Below the pieces are notes generated by a model, which did not search any database, had not been told where the DNA came from, and saw nothing but the letters and a program-made list of their open reading frames with translations. Position numbers and translations under genes: made by a program. Positions 19,037 to 26,808 of a DNA stretch of 44,302 nt are shown in pieces. Positions within the stretch are counted from its first letter, which is position 1. Each line of letters opens with the position of its first letter. Source of the DNA: Actinomycetes bacterium (GTDB lineage Bacteria; Actinomycetota; Actinomycetes; Mycobacteriales; Mycobacteriaceae); NCBI GenBank assembly GCA_023417985.1, contig JAEZDV010000234.1, forward strand, positions 1-44,302. Reading direction: 5' to 3'.

Positions 19037-19070
19037 GGTGGCGGGGACACCCCCCCTGCTCCCCGCCACC
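19037..19070 (+). terminator. GC-rich hairpin after the aminotransferase gene
   Basis: GGTGGCGGGG (19037-19046) pairs perfectly with CCCCGCCACC (19061-19070) around a 14-nt C-rich loop. There is no U-tract after it, which is common among actinobacterial terminators. It separates alaA from the next plus-strand gene about 85 bp downstream, so it could also sit in that gene's leader. Confidence 0.45.
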
Positions 19071-19153
19071 ACCAGCCCACTGTCGTCGGGTACCTCACAC
19101 GTGGCGTGATCAGCGACCGGCCCGCACACGTCCCGCCCCGAGGTGGCTAGCCT

Positions 19154-20449
19154 GTGCCCGTGAGTCACGGACACGGACACGGACACGGCCATTTCGAGGG
19201 CCCGGCCCCACTGGGCCCCCTCGCCGCGAAGATCGTCATCGGATTGCTGACGGTGATCGGTGCCGTCGTCCTCCTCGGCACGGTGCTGCTCTGGCCGAGC
19301 AGTCCGTCCATCGAGGTTCCGGCGCCGTTCCAGACGACGGGGGGTGACGCGGTGGTCACCGAAGCCGGGACGATCGTCGAGCAGGGACCCGGGGCGTGCG
19401 GCAGTCCGTCTTCCGGACGCGTCTTCCCCGGCGACCCCCTGCCGCCGCCCACGGGCGGGTCCTACGAGTGCGAGCGCAGCATCATCGCGATCGAATCCGG
19501 CCCCAACGCCGGTGCCTTCACCCTGCTCGAAGTCGTTCCCGGCCCGGGCCAGCCCGAACTGAGCGCAGGCGACGAGATCCGGATCGTCCGCCAGACCGAC
19601 CCCACCGGTGCCACCCAGTACTCGTTCTACGATTTCGCGCGCGGTTTGCCACTCGGCCTGATCATCGCGACCTTCGCGATCGTCATCGTTGCCGTCGCCC
19701 GCTGGCGCGGCTTGCGGGCCCTCATCGGCCTCGGCGTAGCCTTCGCCGTGCTCGTCATGTTCATGCTCCCGGCGCTGCTCGACGGAAAACCCGCGGTTCC
19801 CGTCGCACTCGTCGGTGGGGCGCTGATCCTCTACGCCGTGTTGTATCTCGCCCACGGGGTCAACCTGCGCACCAGTTCCGCGTTGCTCGGCACACTCGCG
19901 TCGATGGCCCTCGCGGCTCTGCTGTCGTATGTCGCGATCCGGATGACCCACTTGACGGGACTGTCCGAAGAACAGAACACCGACGTCCAGATGTACATCG
20001 GCACCGTGTCGATCAGCGGACTGCTTCTGGCCGGCTTCATCATCGGCTCGCTCGGCGTGCTCAACGACGTCACGATCACCCAGGCGTCGTCGGCGTTCGA
20101 ACTGGCCGCCCTCGATCCTCAGGCGTCGCGGCGAGAGATCTTCGGGTCCGCGATGCGCGTGGGCCGCGACCACATCGCGAGCACCGTCTACACGCTCGTG
20201 CTCGCCTACGCGGGTGGCGCGTTGCCGCTGCTGTTGCTCTTCTCCGTCGCGGGCCGGTCGATCTCCGACGTGATCACCGGGGACGCCGTGGCAGTGGAGA
20301 TCGTGCGCGCCTGCGTCGGTGGCATCGCCCTCGCTCTCTCGGTCCCGCTCACCACCGCCATCGCCGCGGTCCTGTCCCGGGCCGGGAACACGCCGGTGGC
20401 ACCCGGCCGGCACTCCCGCGCCGCAGGCAACGGAGATCCCGGCCGATAG
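19154..20449 (+). CDS. YibE/F-like polytopic membrane protein
   Basis: A 431-residue protein of the YibE/F family, whose function is not established. It starts with a His/Gly run (SHGHGHGHGHFEG), then one membrane segment (about 24-45). An outside domain follows with two Cys in CGSPSSGR and YECERS. After that come several further membrane segments, including ARGLPLGLIIATFAIVIVAVARW and the conserved GVLNDVTITQASSAFEL block. GTG at 19154 is preferred over GTG at 19160 because GAGGTGG is spaced seven bases from it. The gene ends one base before the stop of the convergent Hsp70-like gene. The His-rich tail suggests metal contact, which is inference. Confidence 0.8.
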   Translation: MPVSHGHGHGHGHFEGPAPLGPLAAKIVIGLLTVIGAVVLLGTVLLWPSSPSIEVPAPFQTTGGDAVVTEAGTIVEQGPGACGSPSSGRVFPGDPLPPPTGGSYECERSIIAIESGPNAGAFTLLEVVPGPGQPELSAGDEIRIVRQTDPTGATQYSFYDFARGLPLGLIIATFAIVIVAVARWRGLRALIGLGVAFAVLVMFMLPALLDGKPAVPVALVGGALILYAVLYLAHGVNLRTSSALLGTLASMALAALLSYVAIRMTHLTGLSEEQNTDVQMYIGTVSISGLLLAGFIIGSLGVLNDVTITQASSAFELAALDPQASRREIFGSAMRVGRDHIASTVYTLVLAYAGGALPLLLLFSVAGRSISDVITGDAVAVEIVRACVGGIALALSVPLTTAIAAVLSRAGNTPVAPGRHSRAAGNGDPGR

Positions 20450-20450
20450 G

Positions 20451-21881
20451 TCACAGACCCGGGACGCGCAACTCCGGAAGCCGGGGCAGTTCGATCGTCG
20501 GGAGCGGCGGCAACGTCGGCACCGGGATGTTCAGACCCGGAAGCTGCGGTTCCGGAGTCGGTTCCGGTGACGGCGGGGGTGGCACCGGCCGCGGCTGGTA
20601 CGTCTCGGACGTTTCCGGAGGAGTAGTCGTGGGGGTGACCGTCGCCGGCGACACCGCAGGCGCAGGCTGCGGCCTCGTCGTAGACGTCGTCGGGCGATCG
20701 AACGATTGCGTCGGGCTCGTCCCGTTGCCGTCCGCGGGCGCCCCGAACACGGAGTTCCCGGCGCTCAGCGCGATACCGATCACTGCGACGACAGCCAGCG
20801 CCGATCCTGCCAGTCCCGCGCCCGAAATCTGCTTGCCGCTGACCGCAGGTCCGCGCCACGACAATCCCGACCACCAGGGCTTCGCTTCGTCGTCGTTCCT
20901 GATCTCCGGCTTCTTCTCCGGCGGACGCGAGGCCACTGCCGCCGTCACCACCGGAATGCGATCCGTCTCTTCACCAGTCGGTGCGGGCCGCGGGGGCACG
21001 ATTCGGGTGAGCGGGCTGATCGGCTGCGACGACGGGGGTTTCGCGGCAACGATCGCGCCACCCTTGGCCAGAACGAGTTCGGGCTCGTGCGGCACCACCA
21101 GCGGCAACTTCAGCCACGACCGTAGTACCTCCTGCACCAGCGGCACGTGCGCTCCACCCCCGAGCAGGACAACGGCCTCAGGGTTGCGGTTCGAGCGGGC
21201 GATGACGTTGTGGACGAACTGAGCGGACGACTCGACGCACTGCGAGATCAACGGGTCGAAGGTTTCGCGGGACAAGAACACCACACCGGCAGCGCCCGGT
21301 ACCGCGACGGTGTCGGATTCGGAGAGCTTCTCTTTGGCCTGCCGGCACTGTGCCGACAACTCGTTGTCGGTGGTCGGGTCGTCGGGCCGCCAGACGCCGT
21401 TCGTGTCGAGCGCATGTTCGCGGATCGCCTTGTCGAAGACGCGGCCACCGATCGAATCGGTGCGTTCGGCCAGGACCTCGCCCGCCCGCAGGTCGACGAC
21501 GGTCACCGTCAGGCCCGCGTCTCCCAGGTCGTAGAAGACCGCGGTGTTGCTGCTCAGCTCACCGGTCGCCTTCAGGTAGGTGAGTGCAGCTTCGGGCTCG
21601 GATACCAGCGTGAACCGGTCGAGTTGCTCGACGGACATCGCGGCGCGCAATCGGTCGGCCTGCGCCTGATCGCGGTAGACGAGACCGACCGTCTCGATCG
21701 GATCGCCGGCGACGCCCGCCTGGAAGAGCACGCCGAGCGTGCTTGCCGCGAGCCGCGCCGGATCGTCTTTCCCCGTTTCCACGACCTGGAATTGAAAGCC
21801 CGCCGAGGGCGCTGTCCGATCGACCGGACGCACGATGCGGACGGCGCTTTCCCCCACGGTCACACCGAGAACCGAACTCAT
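20451..21881 (-). CDS. Membrane-anchored Hsp70-like (actin-fold ATPase) protein with proline-rich tail
   Basis: This 476-residue protein begins with an Hsp70/actin-like fold: nucleotide-site blocks VFYDLGDAGLTVTVVD (about 114-129), an IGGRVFD motif, and VVLLGGGAHVPLVQEVL (adenosine motif). It has no DnaK-type peptide-binding domain. Instead a linker leads to one hydrophobic segment (SGAGLAGSALAVVAVIGIAL, about 350-370) and a Pro/Thr/Ser-rich C-terminal region of about 100 residues ending in PxLP-type repeats. By topology the ATPase is cytoplasmic and the Pro-rich tail is outside. Similar Hsp70-family proteins occur in nocardioform actinobacteria with no clear role. ATG at 21881 has an AAGG-type site. 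It is divergent from the phosphatase gene and convergent with the YibE/F-type gene (1-nt gap). Confidence 0.75.
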   Translation of the reverse strand: MSSVLGVTVGESAVRIVRPVDRTAPSAGFQFQVVETGKDDPARLAASTLGVLFQAGVAGDPIETVGLVYRDQAQADRLRAAMSVEQLDRFTLVSEPEAALTYLKATGELSSNTAVFYDLGDAGLTVTVVDLRAGEVLAERTDSIGGRVFDKAIREHALDTNGVWRPDDPTTDNELSAQCRQAKEKLSESDTVAVPGAAGVVFLSRETFDPLISQCVESSAQFVHNVIARSNRNPEAVVLLGGGAHVPLVQEVLRSWLKLPLVVPHEPELVLAKGGAIVAAKPPSSQPISPLTRIVPPRPAPTGEETDRIPVVTAAVASRPPEKKPEIRNDDEAKPWWSGLSWRGPAVSGKQISGAGLAGSALAVVAVIGIALSAGNSVFGAPADGNGTSPTQSFDRPTTSTTRPQPAPAVSPATVTPTTTPPETSETYQPRPVPPPPSPEPTPEPQLPGLNIPVPTLPPLPTIELPRLPELRVPGL

Positions 21882-22038
21882 CAGCCGCCTTCGACAGTTG
21901 TTCGCGCCAGCCGCGTCTGCTCCCCCGGCGCCTTTCGAACCGCTCCGATGCTAACCGATGCCGGACACGACGCCAGGACAGGTCGAGGATCGGTGTTCGG
22001 CCCCGGTCCGTCGCGGCGACGTCCCCTACGATCGGCGG

Positions 22039-22554
22039 ATGCGGATTCTCTTCGTGTGCACCGGAAACATCTGTCGCTCTCCCACCGCCGAGCGCTTGAC
22101 CACAGCGTTCGGCGCCGAGTCGGGCCGGGACGACCTCGTCGCGCACAGCGCGGGAACCAGGGCCGTCGTGGGTTCCGGCATGGAACCGACTGCCGCGCTC
22201 GTGTTGCAGCATCTCGGCGGCGACCCTGACGGTTTCGCCGCGCGGCGCCTGACCTCGGCCATCGCGGAGGACGCCGACCTGATCCTCACGATGAGCGAGG
22301 AACATCGCGGGGAAGTGATCAAGCTCGCACCGCAAATGATGCGCGTCGCCTTCACGCTGTCCGAGGCCGCGCGTGTGCAGCAGGCATCGGGGGCGGCTTC
22401 CGTCGCCGAACTGGCAGCGGCACGAACCCAGCTCCCCGCATCCGGGCCGGAAGACATCGTCGACCCGATCGGCCGTGACGAGGAGACGTTCGTCGAGGTC
22501 GGATCGGAGATCGCCGATCTGCTGCTACCCCTCCTCGCCCGCATCCGGGCCTGA
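22039..22554 (+). CDS. Low-molecular-weight protein-tyrosine phosphatase
   Basis: A 171-residue cytoplasmic phosphatase. The P-loop VCTGNICRS near the N-terminus gives the CX5R catalytic Cys7 and Arg13, and the general-acid Asp142 lies in VDPIG. Such enzymes (Wzb/PtpA type) remove phosphate from the Tyr cluster of the BY-kinase that controls capsule/EPS assembly. The kinase gene is the next gene, convergent, and overlaps this one by 30 bp, which strongly suggests they are partners. ATG at 22039 is chosen because the P-loop must sit close to the start; no strong ribosome-binding site precedes it and the frame is open to 21958. Confidence 0.9.
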   Translation: MRILFVCTGNICRSPTAERLTTAFGAESGRDDLVAHSAGTRAVVGSGMEPTAALVLQHLGGDPDGFAARRLTSAIAEDADLILTMSEEHRGEVIKLAPQMMRVAFTLSEAARVQQASGAASVAELAAARTQLPASGPEDIVDPIGRDEETFVEVGSEIADLLLPLLARIRA

Positions 22555-24126
22555 CTCGGTGCCCGGGGGCGACGGCGTGTGCTTCGTAAGCCGCGACTCC
22601 GACGGCTGACGGTTGTCGGCGGAGTGACGCCCCCCGGACGCGAAGGGCCCGGTCAGCGTTTTGCCGTTGCCCGGTGAGGGTCGACGCGGCGCCGGCGGCT
22701 CGACGGCCGGACCCGGCGCCGCCGGAGCTTCGACACCCTGCCTGGGTACCACCACTGGGGCGTGCACCCTGTCTGCGGCGTAGTAGTACCGGTATTCGTA
22801 CGACGCGCCGCGTCTCTTCGCCGGAACCATGGTGAGAATCGTTCCGAGCACTGTCGCGTTGACCGCTTTCAGGTTGCCGATCGCGCGGCCGAACTGGTCG
22901 CGGCTGGTCTTCCCGTACCGCGCGGTGAGCAGAGCACCGTCGGCGATGCGTGTGAGGATCGCCGCGTCGGTGACGGGCAGCAGCGGCGGCGCGTCGATGA
23001 TGACGTAGTCGAATCGGGACCGGAGCTCGGTGACAATCTCCTCGGCATGGCCAGACCCGAGCAACTCCGACGGGTTCGGCGGCAACGCGCCGGCCGCGAG
23101 CACCCATAGGGAGTCGAAGCGTGTCGATTGCAGAACGTCGCCGAGCGATGCCTGGTGCGCGAGAACCGTCGACAGTCCGGCCTCACACATCGCACCGAGA
23201 TACTTCGACACCCGAGGCCTGCGGAGGTCGCCCTCGACGAGCACCACCGACTTGCCGGCCTCGGCCAGCACCAGTGCGGTGTTGATGGCGGTTGTCGTTT
23301 TCCCTTCGAACGGCACCGAACTGGTGACGACCAGCACGCGCGGCGGGTGGTCGACCTCGAGGAACTGCAGGTTGGTGCGCAGTTCCCGGTACGCCTCCGC
23401 GTCACCGCTGTTCGAGTCGGCGAAAGTGATGGCCGGCTCCTCGTGCCGCGCTTTCTCCATCGGAATGACGCCCACGACACCCGTGCCGGCGATCTCCTCG
23501 ATGGTGTTGCGGTCCTTGACGGTGTTATCGAGTCGGTCGCGCAGCACAGCGATCGCGATGCCGAGCAACAGCCCCACCGCGAGACCGAGCGCGACATTGC
23601 GGGTGGTCTTGGGGACGACCGGCGTCGACGGGGTGGCGGCGTACTGTTCGACGACCACCCGCGCGGTGGGCTCGCCACCCGATTCGGGCGTTTCGAGTTC
23701 GCGTGCCATGACCACGAATTCGTCCGACAGCGCGTTCGCGAGATCGCGCGCCCGCTCGGGTGATTCGTCGGTCACCGCCGTGTCGATGAGGACGGTGTCC
23801 GGCGTGGACGACGCCGTGACGCTGCCGGCGAGTTCGCCCGGCGTCATATCCGTGATGCCGAGCTCGTCCAGGGCCCGTTGGGCAAGGGTGGTACCGGCCA
23901 GCAATTCGGTGTAGGACGCCACGCGCTGCTGCGAGAACAGATTGCCCTGGTAGATCTCCTGGACCGACGCGCCCGACGTCGTCGACACGAACAGTCGTGT
24001 TTTCGCTTCGTACTGCGGCGTCGTGAGCAGTGACACGGTAAGTGCGGCGAGCACCGCCACGACGGTCACCAACGCGATGATCTTCCAGCGCGCCTGAAGA
24101 ATTCGCACGTAGTCGTGTGCTTCCAT
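22525..24126 (-). CDS. Polysaccharide co-polymerase / BY-family tyrosine autokinase (Wzz-Wzc type)
   Basis: The 533-residue inner-membrane protein controls EPS polymer length and export. A Wzz domain is bracketed by membrane segments at about 17-35 and 178-195. The cytoplasmic kinase has Walker A (SSVPFEGKTTT, 269-279), Walker A' (VLVEGD, 295-300) and Walker B (YVIIDAPP, 374-381). A Tyr cluster YEYRYYY (443-449) is the expected autophosphorylation site. Unusually, about 85 Pro/Ser/Gly-rich residues follow the Tyr cluster, which is normally near the C-terminus. ATG at 24126 has GGGAGG eight bases upstream; longer frames run through the thioesterase remnant. Its last 30 bp overlap the convergent phosphatase gene. 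Confidence 0.93.
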   Translation of the reverse strand: MEAHDYVRILQARWKIIALVTVVAVLAALTVSLLTTPQYEAKTRLFVSTTSGASVQEIYQGNLFSQQRVASYTELLAGTTLAQRALDELGITDMTPGELAGSVTASSTPDTVLIDTAVTDESPERARDLANALSDEFVVMARELETPESGGEPTARVVVEQYAATPSTPVVPKTTRNVALGLAVGLLLGIAIAVLRDRLDNTVKDRNTIEEIAGTGVVGVIPMEKARHEEPAITFADSNSGDAEAYRELRTNLQFLEVDHPPRVLVVTSSVPFEGKTTTAINTALVLAEAGKSVVLVEGDLRRPRVSKYLGAMCEAGLSTVLAHQASLGDVLQSTRFDSLWVLAAGALPPNPSELLGSGHAEEIVTELRSRFDYVIIDAPPLLPVTDAAILTRIADGALLTARYGKTSRDQFGRAIGNLKAVNATVLGTILTMVPAKRRGASYEYRYYYAADRVHAPVVVPRQGVEAPAAPGPAVEPPAPRRPSPGNGKTLTGPFASGGRHSADNRQPSESRLTKHTPSPPGTESGPDAGEEG

Positions 24127-24179
24127 CAGGCCGCCTCCCTCGCCGCAGCGCCAGTGCGCGAGCTCCCTGCCGACGCGGC

Positions 24180-24490
24180 GTGGAGGTTTCCGAGATCGTC
24201 TGTGGCACGGCATAGTTCGATGCCGCCGGAATAGCGCCTGCACCGGCGGTACGGGCGCTCGGACTGCACCCGGCGGACCTCCTCGAGGTAGCGAGCGGCA
24301 TCGTTGCGGAAGATATCCGGAAGTCCCTGTAGCAGGCTGCGACCTGGCCCGGTCGCCCGCGCCCCGCACAGCGGGCGCCCGCCGAGATAGGGCGCGAGCC
24401 CGGCGTACACCCACGACAGGCGGCTCACGGGGCACACACAGAAGACCGGTGGGGGTCGAGCCGCTTCGAGAACTGCTTCGTCATCCAGCG
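24180..24490 (-). pseudogene. Decayed NRPS type I thioesterase fragment
   Basis: Minus-strand translation contains AVLEAARPPPVFCVCP, then SRLSWVYAGLAPYLGGRPL and AARYLEEVRRVQSERPYR. These align in order with the start of the TE domain of the NRPS in this window (AVLQPLREQ, LTPLFCVHP, GLSWCYTALVPHL, LAARYVDEIRRVQGRGPYR). The nucleophile region is degraded: RRYSGGIEL stands where GWSMGG should be, and homology then stops. The Asp and His half of the domain is missing, and no carrier or adenylation domain precedes it. The frame stays open to 24536 upstream and 24126 downstream. I read it as the leftover 5' part of a thioesterase from a lost NRPS or a lost stand-alone TE. Confidence 0.6.
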
Positions 24491-24667
24491 GTCCGTTGCG
24501 GCCCCCGGTCCGCCATCGCCCCGGAAAGCGGCACATGGGACATAGTCCTCGAAATCGATATCGACGGCCCGTTCAGAAAGATCGCCTCCCGGGAGCAGGA
24601 AATGAAATCCCGACCCCACGTAGTGCGCCGTAATGAACAGAATGTACGGATTCAATTCCTTGCGCAT
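24425..24667 (-). CDS. Small hypothetical protein (uncertain)
   Basis: Eighty codons beginning MRKELNPYILFITAHYVGSG with GGAG about eight bases before the ATG. The N-terminal half is hydrophobic with normal composition (FHFLLPGGDLSERAVDIDFEDYVP). The C-terminal half overlaps the thioesterase remnant in another frame. I do not recognise it. It may be a real small gene or another decayed fragment. Confidence 0.25.
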   Translation of the reverse strand: MRKELNPYILFITAHYVGSGFHFLLPGGDLSERAVDIDFEDYVPCAAFRGDGGPGAATDRWMTKQFSKRLDPHRSSVCAP

Positions 24668-24844
24668 ACCAGAGACTCCGCCGGCTCGGGGACAGCGGAA
24701 CTGTTGCACCGCATTCCGTCACCTTGCCCGATATGACAAATTCGATTGGTCGCCGAGCGAGTTAGGCCATGATCGTCTCCGCTCGAAATGCCCGGATTCC
24801 CCGACTCTCATGTCTCGATCGATATCCGAAGTGTACTTACGGAG

Positions 24845-24854
24845 ACCGATCGGT
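24845..24854. promoter_or_regulatory. 10-bp palindrome upstream of the DUF4012 gene
   Basis: ACCGATCGGT is a perfect palindrome about 77 bp upstream of the GTG of the DUF4012 gene, in an AT-richer stretch (24710-24930) with no gene. It is a possible operator for the divergent region; short palindromes like this also arise by chance. Confidence 0.2.
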
Positions 24855-24930
24855 ACCACTTGAATGAACGGCCGATAGCAAGTCGGAGTCGGGTTATCGT
24901 CTTTGTTGGAACCAGTGAAGGGGTTCGAGC

Positions 24931-26763
24931 GTGAACGATGCTACCCGTGAGCCGGAATCGGCCGATGCGGGTCGGCGCAGGGTTCGCCACCGCCTGTCCG
25001 GCGAGGAAATCGCTACTCAGCGCAAGAAACGTCGGCGAGTGCAGATCGTCAGCGGCGCGGCACTTCTCGTCGCCGTCGGCTTCACCGGCTGGCTGGGATA
25101 CGAGGGGTTGCAGGCGAGGTCGGACCTCGAGACGGCCCAAGACTTCGCGCTGCAGGCCAAAGACGCACTGCTGTCGGGAGATACCCAGAAGGCATCACGA
25201 GCGGCCGACGACGCCGATCGATATGCCCGAAACACCCAGAATTCCGTCGATTCATTTCCCTGGCGTCTCACTTCCGCTGTTCCACTCATAGGAGATCCGC
25301 TCGACTCCGCCCGTCAGATGACCGCGATCGTGAGCGGTCTGACGCGAGACGTTCTGCTGCCTGCGGTGGACGCAGGCAGTGCGGTGGCACCCGATCAGTT
25401 GATTCTCGACGGCGCGCGGATCAACCTCACCGCACTGCGCGACGCCGCACCCGTCCTCGAAACCACCGCGGCCGCGATCACCGATCTCGACGCGCAGGCA
25501 CAGGCGGTCGACAGCACCTACGTCGGGCCGATCGACGACGCGCGCGTGCAGCTCCAGAAACATGTGTCCGAATTGTCTGGGCTCCTGAACAATACGGCCA
25601 CCGCCGCGAAAATCGCGCCGGCAATGCTCGGTGCAGACGGACCACGGAGTTACTTCGTCGGCTTCCAGACCAATGCCGAGGCCCGAGGCACGGGTGGCCT
25701 GCTGGGTGGCTTCGGAGTAGCAAGAGCGATCGACGGTGCCGTCAGCGTCGCCGACGTCACGAGCAACCGCGAGTTCCGATTCGACTACGCACCCATCGAT
25801 CTCGGACCCGAATTCGAACAGGCTTACGGTCGCAGCCGTCCCACGCAAGACTTCCGTAACAGCAACATCAGCAGTCATTTCCCTTACGCCGGACGGATCT
25901 GGCAGTCGATGTGGCAGCAGGAAACCGGCGAAAGAGTCGACGGCGCAATCGCCACCGACCCTGTCGCGCTGAGTTACGTCCTCGATGTGGTGGGCGACGT
26001 TGTATTGCCGGACGGGGAGACGATCACAGCGGACAATGTCGTCGAGTCGACGGAGTCGACCGCGTACACGCGGTTCGGGGACGATCAGGCTGCTCGGAAG
26101 AACTACCTGGAGACAGTCGCGCAGACAGTTGTGCGGAAGCTGGCCGGCAGTGTTTCACGTCCCCAGGCACTCCTCGAAGCCCTCGGTCGCGCCGCAGGAG
26201 AAGGACGCCTTGCCGTCTGGAGTTCGGTACCGGAAGAACAGGAAGTGCTGGCTACAGTTCCTCTCGGACAGGTAGTTCCCGACGATCCCGCCCCGTACGC
26301 CGGCGTGGTGATCAACAACCTCGGGGGCAACAAACTCGACTACTACCTGGAGCGAGAGATCCTGTATACCGCCGGACCGTGCGAAGGCGAGACCCGCGAT
26401 TCGGCCGTCACGGTGCGTCTCACCAACACCCTCCCCGCAGGTGACTACACCGATTATGTCGCGGGAATGTTCGACAATCCGGTCGGCGCACCGGTGGGCA
26501 CCAACCTTTCGGATGTGGGATTACTTGCTACGCAGGGCGCCACACTCGAGAAGGTGACCGTCGACGGCACTCCGGTCTTCGGATTCGGAGGCAAGGAACT
26601 CGGGCACCCGAAGTTCAGTGTGCAGGTGCCGGTGCGCTCTGGGGAAACGGTCGAAGTTGTCTATGAACTCACCGAGCCGGTCGCTCCCGGAAATCCGCGA
26701 GTACCACTACAGCCGTTGGTCGATCGGCCAAGCGTCAAGGTCGACGCCCCACCCTGCAACTGA
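24931..26763 (+). CDS. DUF4012 membrane-anchored extracytoplasmic protein
   Basis: A 610-residue protein with a basic cytoplasmic N-terminus (RKKRRR at 31-36), one membrane helix (about 37-56) and a large outside region. That region starts helical/coiled (about 60-215) and continues into the DUF4012 core (SYFVGFQTNAEARGTGGLLGGFG, near 238-260; FPYAGRIWQSMWQQETGERVDG). Two Cys remain, one in AGPCEGE and one at the last-but-one residue, and could form a disulfide. The family has no established activity but often sits in actinobacterial polysaccharide loci, as here. GTG at 24931 is the start. It is followed at 45 bp by a glycosyltransferase on the same strand and is divergent from the kinase. 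Confidence 0.8.
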   Translation: MNDATREPESADAGRRRVRHRLSGEEIATQRKKRRRVQIVSGAALLVAVGFTGWLGYEGLQARSDLETAQDFALQAKDALLSGDTQKASRAADDADRYARNTQNSVDSFPWRLTSAVPLIGDPLDSARQMTAIVSGLTRDVLLPAVDAGSAVAPDQLILDGARINLTALRDAAPVLETTAAAITDLDAQAQAVDSTYVGPIDDARVQLQKHVSELSGLLNNTATAAKIAPAMLGADGPRSYFVGFQTNAEARGTGGLLGGFGVARAIDGAVSVADVTSNREFRFDYAPIDLGPEFEQAYGRSRPTQDFRNSNISSHFPYAGRIWQSMWQQETGERVDGAIATDPVALSYVLDVVGDVVLPDGETITADNVVESTESTAYTRFGDDQAARKNYLETVAQTVVRKLAGSVSRPQALLEALGRAAGEGRLAVWSSVPEEQEVLATVPLGQVVPDDPAPYAGVVINNLGGNKLDYYLEREILYTAGPCEGETRDSAVTVRLTNTLPAGDYTDYVAGMFDNPVGAPVGTNLSDVGLLATQGATLEKVTVDGTPVFGFGGKELGHPKFSVQVPVRSGETVEVVYELTEPVAPGNPRVPLQPLVDRPSVKVDAPPCN

Positions 26764-26808
26764 GGTCGATCGCACCTCTCCCGACACCCGCGGAGATGGG
26801 AAAACATC

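Larger units (their letters stand above)
18793..19153. other. 361-bp intergenic region with two strong inverted repeats
   Basis: No convincing gene. The only open frame on the minus strand here (about 77 codons) matches nothing I recognise and lacks a clear ribosome-binding site. Two structured elements stand out: a near-perfect palindrome at 18978-18994 and a GC-rich hairpin at 19037-19070. ACCCG/CGGGT also pair across four bases just after the aminotransferase stop. The region probably holds the aminotransferase terminator and the promoter of the YibE/F-type gene. Confidence 0.5.

Noticed and set aside
19028..20413. Minus-strand open frame of 461 codons opposite the YibE/F-type gene
   Set aside because: Translation is Asp/Gly/Arg/Gln-rich without motifs. 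The plus strand encodes clear membrane helices in the same place.
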